Shown: positions 43,101-54,949 of the stretch, piece by piece | Numbering within the stretch: the first letter of the stretch is position 1 | How the letters are laid out: each line of letters opens with the position of its first letter | Source: Haliclona indistincta | Taxonomy: Eukaryota; Porifera; Demospongiae; Haplosclerida; Chalinidae | Reading direction: 5' to 3' | Assembly (NCBI GenBank): GCA_964017065.1 | Contig: OZ024786.1 | Location: 12,347,596-12,411,595, forward strand | DNA: 64,000 bases | Program-made: the position numbers and the translations under genes | The notes under the pieces: generated by a model | What the model was told of the DNA's origin: nothing | The model's input: the letters and a program-made list of their open reading frames with translations, nothing else | Database searches by the model: none

Positions 43101-45121
43101 TCTCTCACTGCGCCTTCTACCACTCTTCGTACTTGCTCTACTAAAAAACGTGAGCAATTTTACATAATCGTTTGTCACATTTTTTCATTTCAAGATTTCT
43201 TTTGTGTACGGTTAATTAGAGTCACATTGATATATGGTATGTCTCATGTTATCTCTCTACAGCCTGCGTTCACACTCAATGCTAAAGTGAGCATGGACGC
43301 ACGAGCACAGGCCATGAACATCATCAAGGCCACACCCCACGATCAGTTGATGCTAATAGTGTATCCCAGGCTCTATGCTATACACACACTCACTGATGAG
43401 GTTGGCATGACAACACACTGACAATGACATTGAGGTGACCATTTTGCTTTCCTCACAGAATCTAGAAGAGACATCTGACGATCATGATGTGGTGACTAGT
43501 GTTATAATGCAGCTATCAGCTGAGAAGCTCACTAATTACGGGGTCTTCCTCCTCGACTATGGGATGGTAAGACATCAAGACAACTCCTCATGTGTGTTAC
43601 TATATGTTGTTGTCATGGTTACAGGGGTTGATGTGCTTTGTTGGTAAGGGAGTGTCTCCGGAGATCATGAGAAACTTGTTTGATGTTCCTCATTTTGGAG
43701 CAATGCCTGAATACATGGTGAGTGAGAGAGGATGGAAAATGTGTTCATTATCCTTCTCTAGCTCCAGTTTCCATCACTGGACGGTGATCTCTCTAAACTG
43801 GTTCGTACCTTTGTTGCTCAAATCAGGAACTCTCACAGCAACAATCTTCCCTTGTTGATTATCAGGTGAGTAGAGATAAGTGAGAAGTTATAATCTAGTA
43901 CATTTGTCCACCAGTGTTCCTTCACCAAAAAGGGCGGGTCATTAACTATAATAGTCTATTGCATTTTGCATTTTGCATTTTACTGGTTAGTCACTTTGAT
44001 CAAACAATAGGTGGACTCTGTTTAGAGTATAGTCTAGTGATATTGACCAATGAGATTGACTACAGCTTGGACTCTAAATAGCTTAGTATCCAAACCGCGC
44101 ACTTAGTATCCAAGCCACGCTACTTAGAAGCCAACTTGACCCAGTACAGGAATTGTTGGATTCATTCTCTCTGCATAACGAAAAGACTATCATGAACAAG
44201 AGCGACGACTAGTTGACACATAGCGCAGATAGACAAGTGGAGGCGAGCTAGAAATGTTGCTCGCTTTCGATCGTTAGTCGCGAGTCCGCAGTGCAGTGCG
44301 CACAGCATGCCGTGGCAGGGAGGAGTTTCAAAAGCCAGGGTGGAGTTTGTTATAGTGGCGCACATGGCTGGCGACCCAAAGAGCTTCTGTGTGGACAGTT
44401 TAATGCTAGAGGCGCTTGACTTACCGTTCGATTAACATTGACATTGGAGTATTCCTGTGTAAGTGAGTGTTTTTCGCCATCGAAGATTGCCCTTTCTCTA
44501 TTTAGAACTACGAAAGAAACAACTTTAGCACGCCTCGTCTTTTCAAAAACAAACGCCATTTCTTTGTTTACAAAATCCGTCGTGTGAGCGTTGCTTAGCT
44601 ACTCGTGGCTATACTCTAAAATAGTTAGACGCCTCGGCCAATGGGATCTACGCGGTTTAGAAACCTCGGCCGGGTTATGTAACGACCTCGCTACGCTCGG
44701 TCGTCACAACAAACCCGCCTCGGTTTCTAAACAGCGTAGATCCCATGGCCTCGTCGTCTAACTTATATTTAGACACAATCTATCATTACAGCAGTTAAAA
44801 CTATTTCAGTGTAATAATGCCACATGAATCTAGTGTTAGCACAGCACTAGCTCACCAAAAGTGACTATGAGAATTTCTGAGTCTAGATAATTATTTATCT
44901 CATATTTGAAAGTGCAGTGCTGCACCGTTTTGCTCATTATTGCCTATAGTGCCTATGTACTTGTCAATAATAAACATTTTGTAAATTACATATCACTCTC
45001 CCACTCCAGAGAGGATGGTCCTCATCGTTTACCATTCATTAACTACCTGATTGAAGACCAGACTGAAGACGGCACATCATATTACGAATATCTGCAGCAC
45101 ATTAGCCGACAAATTAAGTAG
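37175..45121 (+). CDS. SEC24: SEC24-type COPII cargo adaptor, 22 exons
   Basis: Exons: 37175-37459, 37768-37999, 38210-38336, 38458-38567, 38612-38678, 38879-38997, 39056-39101, 39546-39601, 39707-39800, 39948-40051, 40110-40233, 40950-41046, 41138-41196, 41335-41508, 42730-42840, 42921-42964, 43015-43149, 43263-43400, 43459-43566, 43625-43717, 43762-43865, 45010-45121. Every junction is GT-AG and in phase. SEC24 binds cargo in the COPII coat at ER exit sites with SEC23. Visible parts: Pro/Gly-rich N-terminus, zinc finger ([15 protein letters not shown]...WRCNLC), trunk ([11 protein letters not shown]), the [30 protein letters not shown] block, gelsolin-like domain (GVFLLDYG...FVGKGVSPE), and ending [20 protein letters not shown]. 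It resembles the SEC24A/B type. Oddity: exon 2 has one base too many near 37935-37945. Correcting it gives [16 protein letters not shown] in the family's frame and 845 residues. The first exon may not be the true start, as vertebrate SEC24s exceed 1000 residues. Confidence 0.93.
38312..38415 (+). repeat. Duplicated exon end and splice donor in SEC24
   Basis: ACTTGTGCTTTAGACCTAAT followed by ACACGTGAGAGA occurs at the end of SEC24 exon 3 (from 38313) and again inside the following intron (from 38383). The second copy could act as a decoy 5' splice site; using it would add intron sequence. A small ATACTAGAAT duplication lies between. Confidence 0.8.
38719..38877 (+). repeat. Long CT/CCCT-rich polypyrimidine tract at a SEC24 acceptor
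   Basis: About 160 bp of nearly pure C/T (CTCT, CCCTCCCT) ends directly at the acceptor of exon 6. A shorter tract (about 41220-41334) precedes exon 14. These may be microsatellite expansions of the normal pyrimidine tract. Confidence 0.85.
40239..40822. mobile_element. MITE with TAGCCTCGTACCCAGGCTCT ends in a SEC24 intron
   Basis: The left end (TAGCCTCGTACCCAGGCTCT, then GTGGGTGGCTATTAGGGAGC) is inverted at the right end (GCTCTCTAATAGCCACCCAC ... GAGCCTGGGTATGAGGCTA). Subterminal GCATGCGCATGC/GCATGCGTATGC words also mirror. It lies between exons 11 and 12. A short extra copy of the end follows at 40829-40848. Confidence 0.8.
41691..42239. mobile_element. piggyBac-like MITE in a SEC24 intron
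   Basis: Bounded by TTAA at 41691-41694 and 42236-42239, with ends TTAACCCTTTAACCCC and, inverted, TTAATCCTTTAATTACTGAA. The body shares long stretches (GGGGTTCGAAGGGGCGAAGC and its flanks) with 54344-54949 in opposite orientation. TTAA target use and CCCTTTA ends are typical of piggyBac. Confidence 0.8.
42353..42618. mobile_element. TACAGCGGTTTTCC MITE in a SEC24 intron
   Basis: The ends TACAGCGGTTTTCCAAGATC (followed by TTGCAA) and TTGCAAGATCTCGGAAAACC (followed by GCTGTA) are inverted over about 25 bp. It belongs to the same broad TACAGCGG family as 5634 and 17488 but has a different body. Confidence 0.8.
44027..44773. mobile_element. 747-bp insertion in the last SEC24 intron, TTTAGA target duplication
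   Basis: In the duplicated regions at about 27065 and 61990 the text CTCTGTTTAGACAGCACAAC is continuous. In SEC24 it is split: TTTAGA at 44021-44026, then 747 bp, then TTTAGA at 44768-44773 followed by CACAATC. The right third (44614-44771) is itself a strong inverted repeat (GGATCTACGCGGTTTAGAAA ... TTTCTAAACAGCGTAGATCC). No coding content. Confidence 0.75.
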
Positions 45122-45273
45122 ATCAATTAATCTATATTGGGTGTGGCTAGTTATCAAGTATGACAATAATAACTGGAGTATGTCAGCTGTGGAAATTCTT
45201 ACTTACTTTATCATATTTACTGTTTCTAAAAATAATTGTACATTTCTGTTGTTGTAAAGAAAAATTCTAATTG
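45122..45273. other. 152-bp gap between convergent SEC24 and NLR-C stop codons
   Basis: The 3' untranslated regions of the two genes must share or overlap this gap. It contains AATAAT/AATAAC words but no canonical AATAAA on the plus strand. The same gap is kept, with changes, next to NLR-A, NLR-B and NLR-D. Confidence 0.6.
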
Positions 45274-48200
45274 TTAAATGAATATTGTGTAAATTTCAGG
45301 TAGTCCTTTCTGTCTTCTTATTGTGTTCACTGTTGCTGCTGTTGTCTTGAGTGCTTGACATGACTGATCTAGTTGATGTGAGTGATGTTCTTCAAAGAGA
45401 CGAAGATACTTTAGGTGACTATCCACTAGAGATTGTATGAGCTCCTTTCCTCCCACCTCCACACACTGTAGCCACTCCTTTGCTCTCTCCTCAGTCACTG
45501 GTGTTTCACCTGAGGCAGGCATGCTCATTTGTAGCTCTAGTTTTCTCAGTGTGCTCTTACTGACACACTCTCCAATATTCTTTAGTGTGCTGTCTGGATG
45601 TGTGGATGACCAGTGTAGCATCAAGTACTCCATTGAGCTGTTTGCAGTAAGAGCTGCAGCTAGTGACAATGCTCCCTCATCTGTTGCAGTCTCTCCACCA
45701 ATCGCTAGTTCCTTTAAAGTATTGTTTGTCCTAAGAGCAGTAGCAATATGAGCTATACCAGTGTCACTAATGTTATTGTATCTGGCATTTAGTTCTTGCA
45801 GAGTCTTATTGGCAGTAAGTGCTCTAGCTAGTGACTCTGCACCATCATCTGACATTTTGCACCTAGAAATATTAAGTTTTGTCATAGTAGTATTTGTTTG
45901 AAGTGCAGTGGAAATAAGAGTTATGCCTTTGTTACCAATCTCATTAAAAGTGATATTCAGCTCTGTCACTCCATGTAAAGCACCTGCTGGAAATGCCTCA
46001 GCATGCTTGGAGAGCTCTCCCATCATTAGACCTAATGAGTGGTCATTGATATCACAGCGATAAAGGTCCACTCTTAGTTTTCTACTGTTCCTACAAACCA
46101 ATGCCAGGAAGTATCCAACAGACATACAGTCCAGTGGACTCAAAGTAACACGAGACATACCTAGAAATCCATCGAGCCTATTAAAAATTTCTGAATACAA
46201 TGACTGGTCATCAATTTTTGCTTCATAAAAACACCTTATATAATTAAGAAGAGAATGCTGGGAAGACCATTCATAGAAAGAGAAATCACTACCTGTGATG
46301 ATGTTGCGAACACCTCGATTGGTGAGCTTAGTGAACCCAGCATAGAACTGTAGTACAGCAGTGAATCGAGGCTCTCTAAGTAGGGTCTGAAACACTCTCA
46401 CTTGCTCATCTCTTCCCATTTGGGAGATACGATAGGCAGCAAGCATTTCTTGGATTGAGAGATGAACAAAGTTGTACGAGATTGTTTTGCTGCTGGTTCC
46501 TGCCCACTGGACCCTCTGCAGCACTCCCATGGCGGGGAGATCCTGTTGTGCAGGTGTGGCTACTGTTGGTAGAATTTGAGATAAGAAATTGTGAATCTTA
46601 TCCCAACTGCTTCTAGGCAAGACAGATGGAAGCTCATCTTGTGTGAAGACAATCTTGTTGTTTATCACACCCTCGTATGCTAGTATGCTGATGTGCTTTA
46701 GCTGTTTCTTGAGGTCACGAGGGAGGTCATCGAGTGAGGATATTGTTCCAAGAGTACGTTTTGGCTGACGAGTGTTCACTTCACGAGCAATGAAGTACAG
46801 CAGAAGTTCGCGAAACATCCCAAAGTGGGTGGTAGGTAGTGTACGGTCACGTTGCAGATATAGAAGTGTAAGAATGGCGGCATTCAGTGGTATGTAACAG
46901 CTGCTTTCAATGGCTGGATTATTGGCTAAATGATATTTTATTTTTCTGCACTCATCTTCTAGTATCGTAGAGGATAGCTGAGTAGACAGTGCTTCTCGTA
47001 AGTACTCATGAATGCTCTCTTTAGTGAACCCAAGAATCTCAACTCTCTTCACATTTGGTCTCTTGTGCAGGTCTACGGAGGAGTCAGGTCGAGAAGTGAT
47101 GAGGATGGTAGTGTTGGATGAAACAGAACGAAGAAGCTTGCCAAGATACGAATTATCAGTAGGGTGCTTAGGATCTGGAGGTGCTCGATGGCAAGCCGGT
47201 CCCTCATCCCACCCATCGAGAATGAGGAGGAATTCAAGACCATCTTTTATGCACTGGTCTACGTTAGTTACAATATCATCAATGCCTTCCTCACCATCGC
47301 TAGCTAAGAGAAGGAGCTGGTGTAAAGTAAAGTCAAATCCAGCTGAATGAACAGCTGGGTGACGCAGGTGAACAAGGACTACCAGATCAAACATGCCTAG
47401 ATTGCCATCGGCCCATTTCTGGCAGTAGTGGTATGCTAGAGTGGTCTTGCCTGACCCAAACGCTCCCTCTACCAGAATCACCAATGGTGGACGAAAATTT
47501 TCGAAGATGCCTTCATCAAAGATGCTATCCATATCTACTGGCACCTTACTAGCCATGAGCGGCTCTATCTCTCCCTTGACTCTGTGCTCAATCAGCTCAT
47601 CTGGTTCACGAGTGTGTCGTGTTCCCTTCTCGTTAGTCATAGCTAGCTTGATATGCTTACAGTTAGGTAGTGAGAGCCAGGTTGTGGGTGGAGTTTGATA
47701 CACTCTCTTGAGTTTGTCCACATACTTAGTGAGTGAAGAGTGATCTGTAGTGAGAGCAATGATAGGGTGTGGTTAATAAAATATATGAAATAGCAGATAC
47801 AATCATCATGGAGATGATCTCTACAGAGGTGCTTTAACAGAGGTGTCCCATGCACGTATTTTGGCTTGGTCACTAGGGGTTTGTATCTCAGAAACTATAG
47901 CTGATTATTTCAAGCGCCTATGCTACAAGACTGGGAAGAGCAGTGCACAATGCAAACTATGAGCACTATAGTGGAGCGCCAAACAGGCGGATAAATACAT
48001 TATTAAAACTCTCGCATACTCTTGTTGCATAAGTTCAAATTCTGCTTATAATTGTACATAACTTGACAAATCAAAGACAGTAACAGAGAGTTTTTACTCA
48101 TGGGTTACTGGGAAGCGCATATAATTTCCGACATTGTAGTACTAGTGGCATCGCTGTTGTTCTACTCACAAAAACAAAATCTGGAAAAGGGCTCTGTTAC

Positions 48201-49161
48201 AGACTTCGTCTACAAGTTTATATATTGTATATTCAAAGTCTGAAATCCGTAGACAAAGTTTTATTGAATAGTGGTGTTTTGTCCTTGAAGTATTGCATTG
48301 TAAAGTAGGTATAGCCAATAATTTGTCTCTGCTCTGTGAACACATCATGCTATTTTCACTTGATAATGCCGAGTTTCTTGATGCTTTCTTCTAGCTACTC
48401 ACTACTGAAAATTCTTGTGAAAGTCATCTATGTCCATGAACAGCATGAGACATAATATAATAATCAGAATATGAATCTCATTAGCGGTCTATGTAAATAA
48501 TATCTGTAATTCATGCATAGGTTGTATTACTATAATGTACACTCCCTTTCTATGTCTGGTGCAGCACCATTATATGATTATGGAGATGATTCATCATTGT
48601 CACTATTGGTGCATGTTCGTAAACATTATAGCTCACCATTCATAGTAGTGGACTGTATTCTAGCACTGATTGTTGTCCCACCTGTGATAGTGAACACACA
48701 CAGTAACCTCACTAACTGAGTTGTGTTAGAGGGTTATACGTCTCTACTGGTTTACTAACTACACATGTTGTGTTGTAGTACCTGAGCGAGCTAGAGGGCA
48801 ACCAACTGCTGTAGCTAGCTCCTGAGCTACAGCAGGCTCGTTACACATCACGACGGCATCAATCAACATGACCCACTGGTTGCCGGTAGTGCTGCCTACC
48901 CACCGGTAGATTAGCTCCTGAAGCATACTAGCCAGGTCTCTGCAGCTTGCTTCGATGTTTGGAACAAGACTAGCGACTCGCAGTCCATTGGCGAGAAGTT
49001 TCCATTTGTGAGATGGAAACTTGGTTTTTTGAAGCTCGAACAGAACTGTGTCAATACTGAAATCTGTCACAGCTGTGGACAATGAGAAGTATAATATTGT
49101 ACAATAATAGATTACTATTGTTTGTCTCACCATGGTCTGTAGAAGAGGATACTTGCGTCAT
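45274..49161 (-). CDS. NLR-C: intact Death-like, NACHT, LRR receptor (930 aa)
   Basis: Exons 49131-49161 (MTQVSSSTDH), 48782-49072 and 45274-47744; junctions in phase 1 and the sum is exactly 931 codons. Residues about 12-107 form a Death-fold-like domain (DFSIDTVLFELQ...KWKLLANGL...LQELIYRWVGS). NACHT follows: P-loop GAFGSGKTT at 201-209, Walker B LLILDGWDEG at 280-289, ITSRPDSS sensor-1-like, winged-helix block FVHLSIQEMLAAY about 533-545. LRRs of the ribonuclease-inhibitor kind start near 699 (ELNITFNEIGNKG, KLNISRCKMSDDG, ELNARYNNISDTG), followed by a degenerate repeat and the family tail TIRRQKGLPEI. Family knowledge: such cytosolic receptors oligomerise through NACHT and signal through the Death-fold domain. 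It is the only complete member here and lies tail-to-tail with SEC24. Confidence 0.92.
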
Positions 49162-49600
49162 GATCGACTCGCTCCGAGGAATTTTGCTAACGGAGTCTTG
49201 GGCGGTCGTGGGAGTAGCTGAGTTTCAAGTTACTTTCAACTCAGGTTACATACGTTCACCCACAATGAAGATTGCGGCTGACATATTATGTGTTTGTGCT
49301 TACTGTGCAGTGAGAAAACCCAATACTCTCCCTTTTTATTCATACTAGAGTTGTAATGAACACATACCTGTGCGCTAGTACAGCTGATCCAGAAAAAAAA
49401 TAGGTGATAGAATAGATGATACATGCAATCACAGAAAGCCTCAAGAAAGGCCTCAAGAAGTTTAATGCCTCTGACGTACGGTACATGTGAGCATAGATCT
49501 TCAAGAATCAACCGTACATAGATGAAGATCTATGATGTGAGACTGAGTGAAGACATCACTGAGAGGTTGGTATTATTATAATATTTTATAATGCACTTAC

Positions 49601-50033
<433 letters not shown>

Positions 50034-50265
50034 AGTCCGGCACTTGGTTTAGGTGCGGTAATCGGCAAAATGGTTGTTCAATATATAAACCAACCTTTTA
50101 AACTGTGATTGATAATTGACTTTTTAAATTGTGATTGATATCAGCAGGTGCTTTGCAGCATGCATCACTTGTTTGCATATTTTTTGTAGCCTGTATACTG
50201 AGTCTCCACTCACTGGTTACTAGCTAACAGTACAGTCATCACAACTTGTCAACTATCAACTACTA

Positions 50266-51480
50266 ATTATTAGGGAGGCACGGTAGTGCCTCCCTATGTA
50301 GGGTTGAACGAGAAAACAAGATGGCGGCTACATACAATGTATTAGCGTTCAAACGCTGATATTTCGCTTGGTCATGAATTGTATACGTCAAAAGACACTT
50401 AAATCTGCTCCTCTGGCGTTGCCCCATCTTACAGTAGCAAGGAGATTGCTCGAAATTGTTACCAAAGTGACGAACCTGGAAACGGTGAAAATCGTGTTTC
50501 GTCATCTTCGTTTTCATCTTTCTTTCTTTCTTTCTTCTTTCTTCAGCGCGCTTAGCGCCTTTACGCGAGCAATGCCGAGACCAAAACACCCATGAACAGT
50601 CATGAAATTCTTCTGGCAGGTGCCTTTTGAACTTAGTTTTAGCGAAACGTCGATATAAATTCCGCGATTTCTCGATCGTGATCCATTGTCAGCTAAGCAT
50701 TAGACGCCATTGATGTGATTGCGCAATACGCACGTGACCAAGCACTAGCTTGAGTATCGCCGCGCCTTATGGATCACGGAGAACACATACATGTATTTGT
50801 CTGGAGTCTTCAAAGAACGGTAAGCTCGTATAGGATCACCATTCTGCGCTTGCCAAATAATTACAACCGCCGTACAAACAATTGTGGGCGGGGCTCGTAT
50901 CCACTGCATGCATGTGTAGGCGAGCTGATATGTACAGCATAACATTTATTATTAGCTACAAGTTTAAAATTCTTAATAATAAAGAAAAGCCACCAACAAC
51001 AGGAAAACTAAACCAATGGTGGAAACAAAGACAGCTCAGTACGTGCATGATATTGAACTGCACTTCGCTGAAAAAAAAAAAAGGACACAAACAAGAAAAT
51101 TAAAAAGATTTCTATCGAAATCAAAAGGATGTAGGGTTGTGAAATCTACCACTGGTCCACAATGTAAACTAACAAGGAACAAGCATGGAATGGTAACACG
51201 ATTGACTTGCTAACAGACCATAGATCCCTACATCAGTGGCTGTACATAAGATCAATATTTTGTCACAAGCTGAATGCACGTTAGGTGTCAGTCAACAGCA
51301 ACTAGCTGAACTAGCTATAACCAACAACAGCAGCCACTGATGTAGGGATCTATGGTCTGTTAGCAAGTCAATCGTGTTACCATTCCATGCTTGTTCCTTG
51401 TTAGTTTACATTGTGGACCAGTGGTAGATTTCACAACCCTACATCCTTTTGATTTCGATAGAAATCCTTTTAATTTTCTT
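50266..51480. mobile_element. 1.2-kb insertion splitting a duplicated SEC24/NLR flank
   Basis: The block at 32648-32960 is continuous (CAACTACTATATTCTATTAG). The second copy is cut into 50196-50265 and 51481-51720 by this insertion. It starts with a hairpin-headed repeat (TTAGGGAGGCACGGTAGTGC) and ends with the large inverted repeat at 51093-51480. Short frames within it (such as 51016-51213) have no recognisable domain. Confidence 0.7.
51093..51480. repeat. Near-perfect inverted repeat, 149-bp arms
   Basis: Arms 51093-51241 and 51332-51480 are inverse copies with one visible mismatch (AAAAAGATT against AAAAGGATT), around a 90-bp loop. Transcription through it would give a long hairpin RNA. 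It is likely a fold-back element end or recent MITE. Confidence 0.9.
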
Positions 51481-51554
51481 CTATTAGGTACACACATGTT
51501 GATGACAGTCTATGATAGACTAATTAGTTCTGTTAGTGGTTGTGTTGTTGTCAG

Positions 51555-51660
51555 GTGAGAGGTGTGTCCACACACTGTGTGTTGCTGCTGTCAGCTCTCA
51601 ACCAGTTCATGTGTATGCTGGACTGATCGTACAAGCCATCACAGTAGTACTAGCTAGTGA
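51555..51660 (+). pseudogene. Second decayed copy of SEC24 exon 15
   Basis: Same text and same lesions as the copy at 32798 (GTGAGAGGTGTGTCCACACA), with CAGTTCATGTGTATGCTGGA and CTGATCG replacing CTGAACG. Both copies therefore derive from one earlier decayed duplicate. Confidence 0.8.
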
Positions 51661-51737
51661 GCACTAGAGCCTGTTAGCATGTGCTGGAAACTAACATTTG
51701 TTGTATTCTAAAGACCCACCATTCTCCTACACAGAAC

Positions 51738-51945
51738 ACTCTTGGTGAGCTTAGCGAACCCAGCATAGAAATGTAGTACAGCAGTGAATCGAGGATCACT
51801 AAGTAGGGTTTTGAACACACTACCATGTGCACAATATCCCATTTGAGAGATACGATACGCAGCAAGCACCATATATGAACAAAGATGAACAAGATTGTTT
51901 TGCTGCTGATTCCTGCCCACTGGACCCTCTGCAGCACTCCCATGG
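51738..51945 (-). pseudogene. NLR winged-helix fragment
   Basis: Minus-strand text corresponds to MGVLQRVQWAG...SSKT..., then AYRISQMG, then LSDPRFTAVLHFYAGFAKLT of NLR proteins. It contains deletions (the FVHLSIQEMLAAY segment is damaged) and frame changes, and is abruptly joined to the SEC24 exon 15 copy. Confidence 0.85.
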
Positions 51946-52136
51946 CTACAAAATTTTACTATGCCATCTGTATCATACTCTTTGTCAACTCTGAGTTGCT
52001 AAAGTTCTGTATCAGTGTTATAAAGTATAGTGTATAGGTTTTATTGCTGCATGCTTCGTAGCAATCTTGCTAGTTGTATCACATCCAGTCAGAGCATGGA
52101 GTGCAGGGAGACACATTGCAAGCTTGTCCCTCTGTT

Positions 52137-52257
52137 AAAACGGGGGTGTTGTGGTGACACTCCATGTTGTGTAGGTACTCGTTTAAAATTCAGAATCAAC
52201 GATTTTAAACGAGTAATACCTACACAACATGGAGTGTCACCACAACACCCCCGTTTT
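52137..52257. mobile_element. 121-bp palindromic element
   Basis: Arms AAAACGGGGGTGTTGTGGTG...ACTCGTTTAAAAT and the inverse close around about 10 bp. The paralogous sequence near 55000-55020 lacks it (reading, inverted, ...CCAGTCAGTTGTCCCCAGTG), so it is an insertion with little besides its inverted ends. Confidence 0.75.
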
Positions 52258-53873
52258 AGTGCTGTAGTAAGGTGTCTCACGCCAACAAAAGACTTGGAAA
52301 CATTTTGATGACTTGCATCTTGCTGCTTTTAATAGCAATTCCCTCAAAATGAACTTTGAGAAAAATTCCCTGAATGTCAGCCTAAGCAAGAAAGCATAAT
52401 GGGGCATATTATCAACAACATCTATGCGGATACAAGCCCGGCCCACTTAAAGATGCCAGTTTAGAAATGAACGCTGAGTCGTATGGTTTCACTTTTGTGA
52501 AAAAACAAGACTGATAATTTAATTGTTCCTGGTATTGTTACCCCCCCAGCCTGAAGACCTTCCTGATCCTTGTACATGCGGTAAATGTGCCCAAAAGAAT
52601 GAATATATCGCTGCTGGAATCAAGAGTTGCAAATAGTGCAAGTATAAAGGAGGCCTGTGAGTCCTGCAAAAACCCTATCATTGAACATCATTCTTGTAAT
52701 ACTAAATACTGCCTAAGTTGGGCTACTCGTCACTCGTGAGGAATGTGAACTTAGCAGGTGAGCCAGCAGCTGTACATATACGTATCTGTACGTGTTTACT
52801 ATACAGTATGACTCCATAGCATCAGCACAGAGACAGAGAGTTGTTCCTTTATTACAATTAATGGTCCCATATTGTATTTATAACACATTTATAGACCTAG
52901 CTCAGCTTGTCTATGGTGCTATTGTGATCAATATCAGCTACAGTTTATTTTGGTCTCTTTAATACATTCATTGACTCACTACTATTGTTGTGCAGTTCAC
53001 ACTTCGTGTAGGCAATGAATTTTTTAATGGAGACATTTGAAGTGAAGCACGTGATTGTACGTTTTTCTATTCATTAACAAATATTTGGTCAATATCTAGT
53101 GACCCGATATTCAAATAGGAAATACCGTCAAGTGCTTTATCTCACCACATACATGTAGTCTAGGCCCTGACTGAGATTTGTATGCATTTAATTTAGGAGA
53201 GGATAACTCAACTGTTTTAGGGTAATTTGACCCCTAGAAATAAGATGTGATATTATGTGCCAAATTGTCTATCCGCTGCGAGATACTCGAAAATGACCAC
53301 GCCTTTGTTATCAGCAGTGTCACTAACAATAATTGCTTTATCTTCTTAACCATTTAGTAACAGCAATATGACCCTAAGGAATGTGTGCCAAAACCAATAT
53401 TCCATGTATCAATTTTACATTTTAAGATTTCAAGAGTTGATATTTAAGATTCTGATGGTTTGTAAACAGTACAACTACAGCGTAGTACCAACAAAAGACA
53501 GAATTTATTAACTTGAGGAGTCACTTGAATATAAAGATAGGCTGTATTTAGTATTACAAGAATGATGTTCACAAAAATTAATGAAAGGGTTTTTGCAGGA
53601 TTCACCTCCTTTACACTTGCAGTATTTGCAACACTTGATTCCAGCTACCCTGCAGCGACATATCCATTCTTGTGGGCACATTTACCACATGTACAAGGAT
53701 CAGGAAGGTCTTCAGGCTGGGGGTAACTTCAAATTTTTCACAAAGGTGAAACCATACAACTCAGCGTTTAAGTGGGGCTTGTATCCACAATGCATAGCTT
53801 TATTATTATTATTCTTATTATTATTATTGAAAAACACACCACATAAGGTGTACATGTAGATTTAAAATTAATG

Positions 53874-54320
53874 TTAATCAGTAGAAATTGTCCTTAGCAT
53901 TAAGTCAATAGAAGAGCTTCCCTGACAAATGTTAACAGTGCTTGATGACAGCAGGAAATCTCTTAGTACTACAGCACATCTCTCATCATCAGTGGAATAT
54001 TCTTTTAAATAAGTACGACCACAGAAAATATTGTGTCCAGAGAAAGTATAAGCCAAATCTTCGTTAAAGATCAGTTTGACCAAAGTGTTTGAGTTGTTTT
54101 TGGCATTTTTGATAAATTTAAGCGATCTTGAAGAAACCAAGTTATAAATACTTTGGACTCTAGCACATCGATGCAGGATACCGGTATGCGTTCTAGGAGG
54201 TAATCTCCAGATACGCCGCAGACAGTTGTTTAATACAACCTCTAAACTCCTTAGACCAGGAGAAGAAATATGGCCCAATATGCTTTCTTGCTTTGGCTGA
54301 CATGCAGGGAATTTTCTCAA
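53874..54320 (-). pseudogene. Non-LTR retrotransposon reverse-transcriptase C-terminal relic
   Basis: The minus-strand frame reads LEVVLNNCLRRIWRLPPRTH, TGILHRCARVQSIYNLVSSR and SLKFIKNAKNNSN. This matches the region after the thumb of CR1/L2/Jockey-like LINE polymerases (NN-LR-(I/L)-LP---H--ILH, then SR--KFI). Only about 148 residues remain and no polymerase catalytic motif is included. Confidence 0.65.
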
Positions 54321-54343
54321 AGTTCATTTTGAGGGAATTGCTA

Positions 54344-54949
54344 TTAACTCTTTAGTGACTGAATTATTTTGACGAAAATTCGGCTTGCTCTAAACTGACA
54401 GTTTGTCTTGCGATTTCTACAACATGCATTACGCTAGCTGTTCCAAACTAGCACTGTTTTTTCCTGGCATGTCAAAGTTTACGACCATGTACTAAACTCT
54501 GAGTTGGCCACTCCCAATTCGGAACTGAAGCCACTTAAGTGCTCCGACCTCGTCATTTTTCACCCAATTTTGGTCTTCGTTTAGCCCTGGTGACTGATAC
54601 AAAAATCTGGTGGTGTCCAGGTGAGCAAACAGCATAGTTTAGACCATATTCTATGGCCAAGTATGCATTTCCGGGCATCCTGAAGCCCCAAAAATGCCGA
54701 AAGCGGCGAGGGGCTCCGCCCCTTCGAACCCCGGGTTAAAGGGGGGACATCCCCCTTTAAAAATCCCCCGTTCTATATATTTTAGTGGGGAGGGCGCGGC
54801 GAAAAACAGTGGGTTTTTTCAGGTAAAGTTAGCTTTTGCAATTAAACTTTATTTGACCTTTCTAGAGCACTTTTAACACTATTTATGACATCTACAGTAG
54901 GTGGAGTCAATTATGACGGCTAAATCCGCTATAGGCCCTAAAGGGTTAA
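54344..54949. mobile_element. piggyBac-like MITE with a paralogous empty site
   Basis: TTAA at 54344-54347 and 54946-54949; ends TTAACTCTTTAGTGACTGAA and (inverted) TTAACCCTTTAGGGCC. The flanks joined across one TTAA read GGAATTGCTATTAA-AGCAGCA. The unoccupied paralogue at 52320-52345 reads, inverted, GGAATTGCTATTAAAAGCAG. A second, shorter relative is at 41691-42239. Confidence 0.88.

Noticed and set aside
44162..44559. Minus-strand frames in the last SEC24 intron
   Set aside because: They lie in a 747-bp transposon insertion with no recognisable domain.
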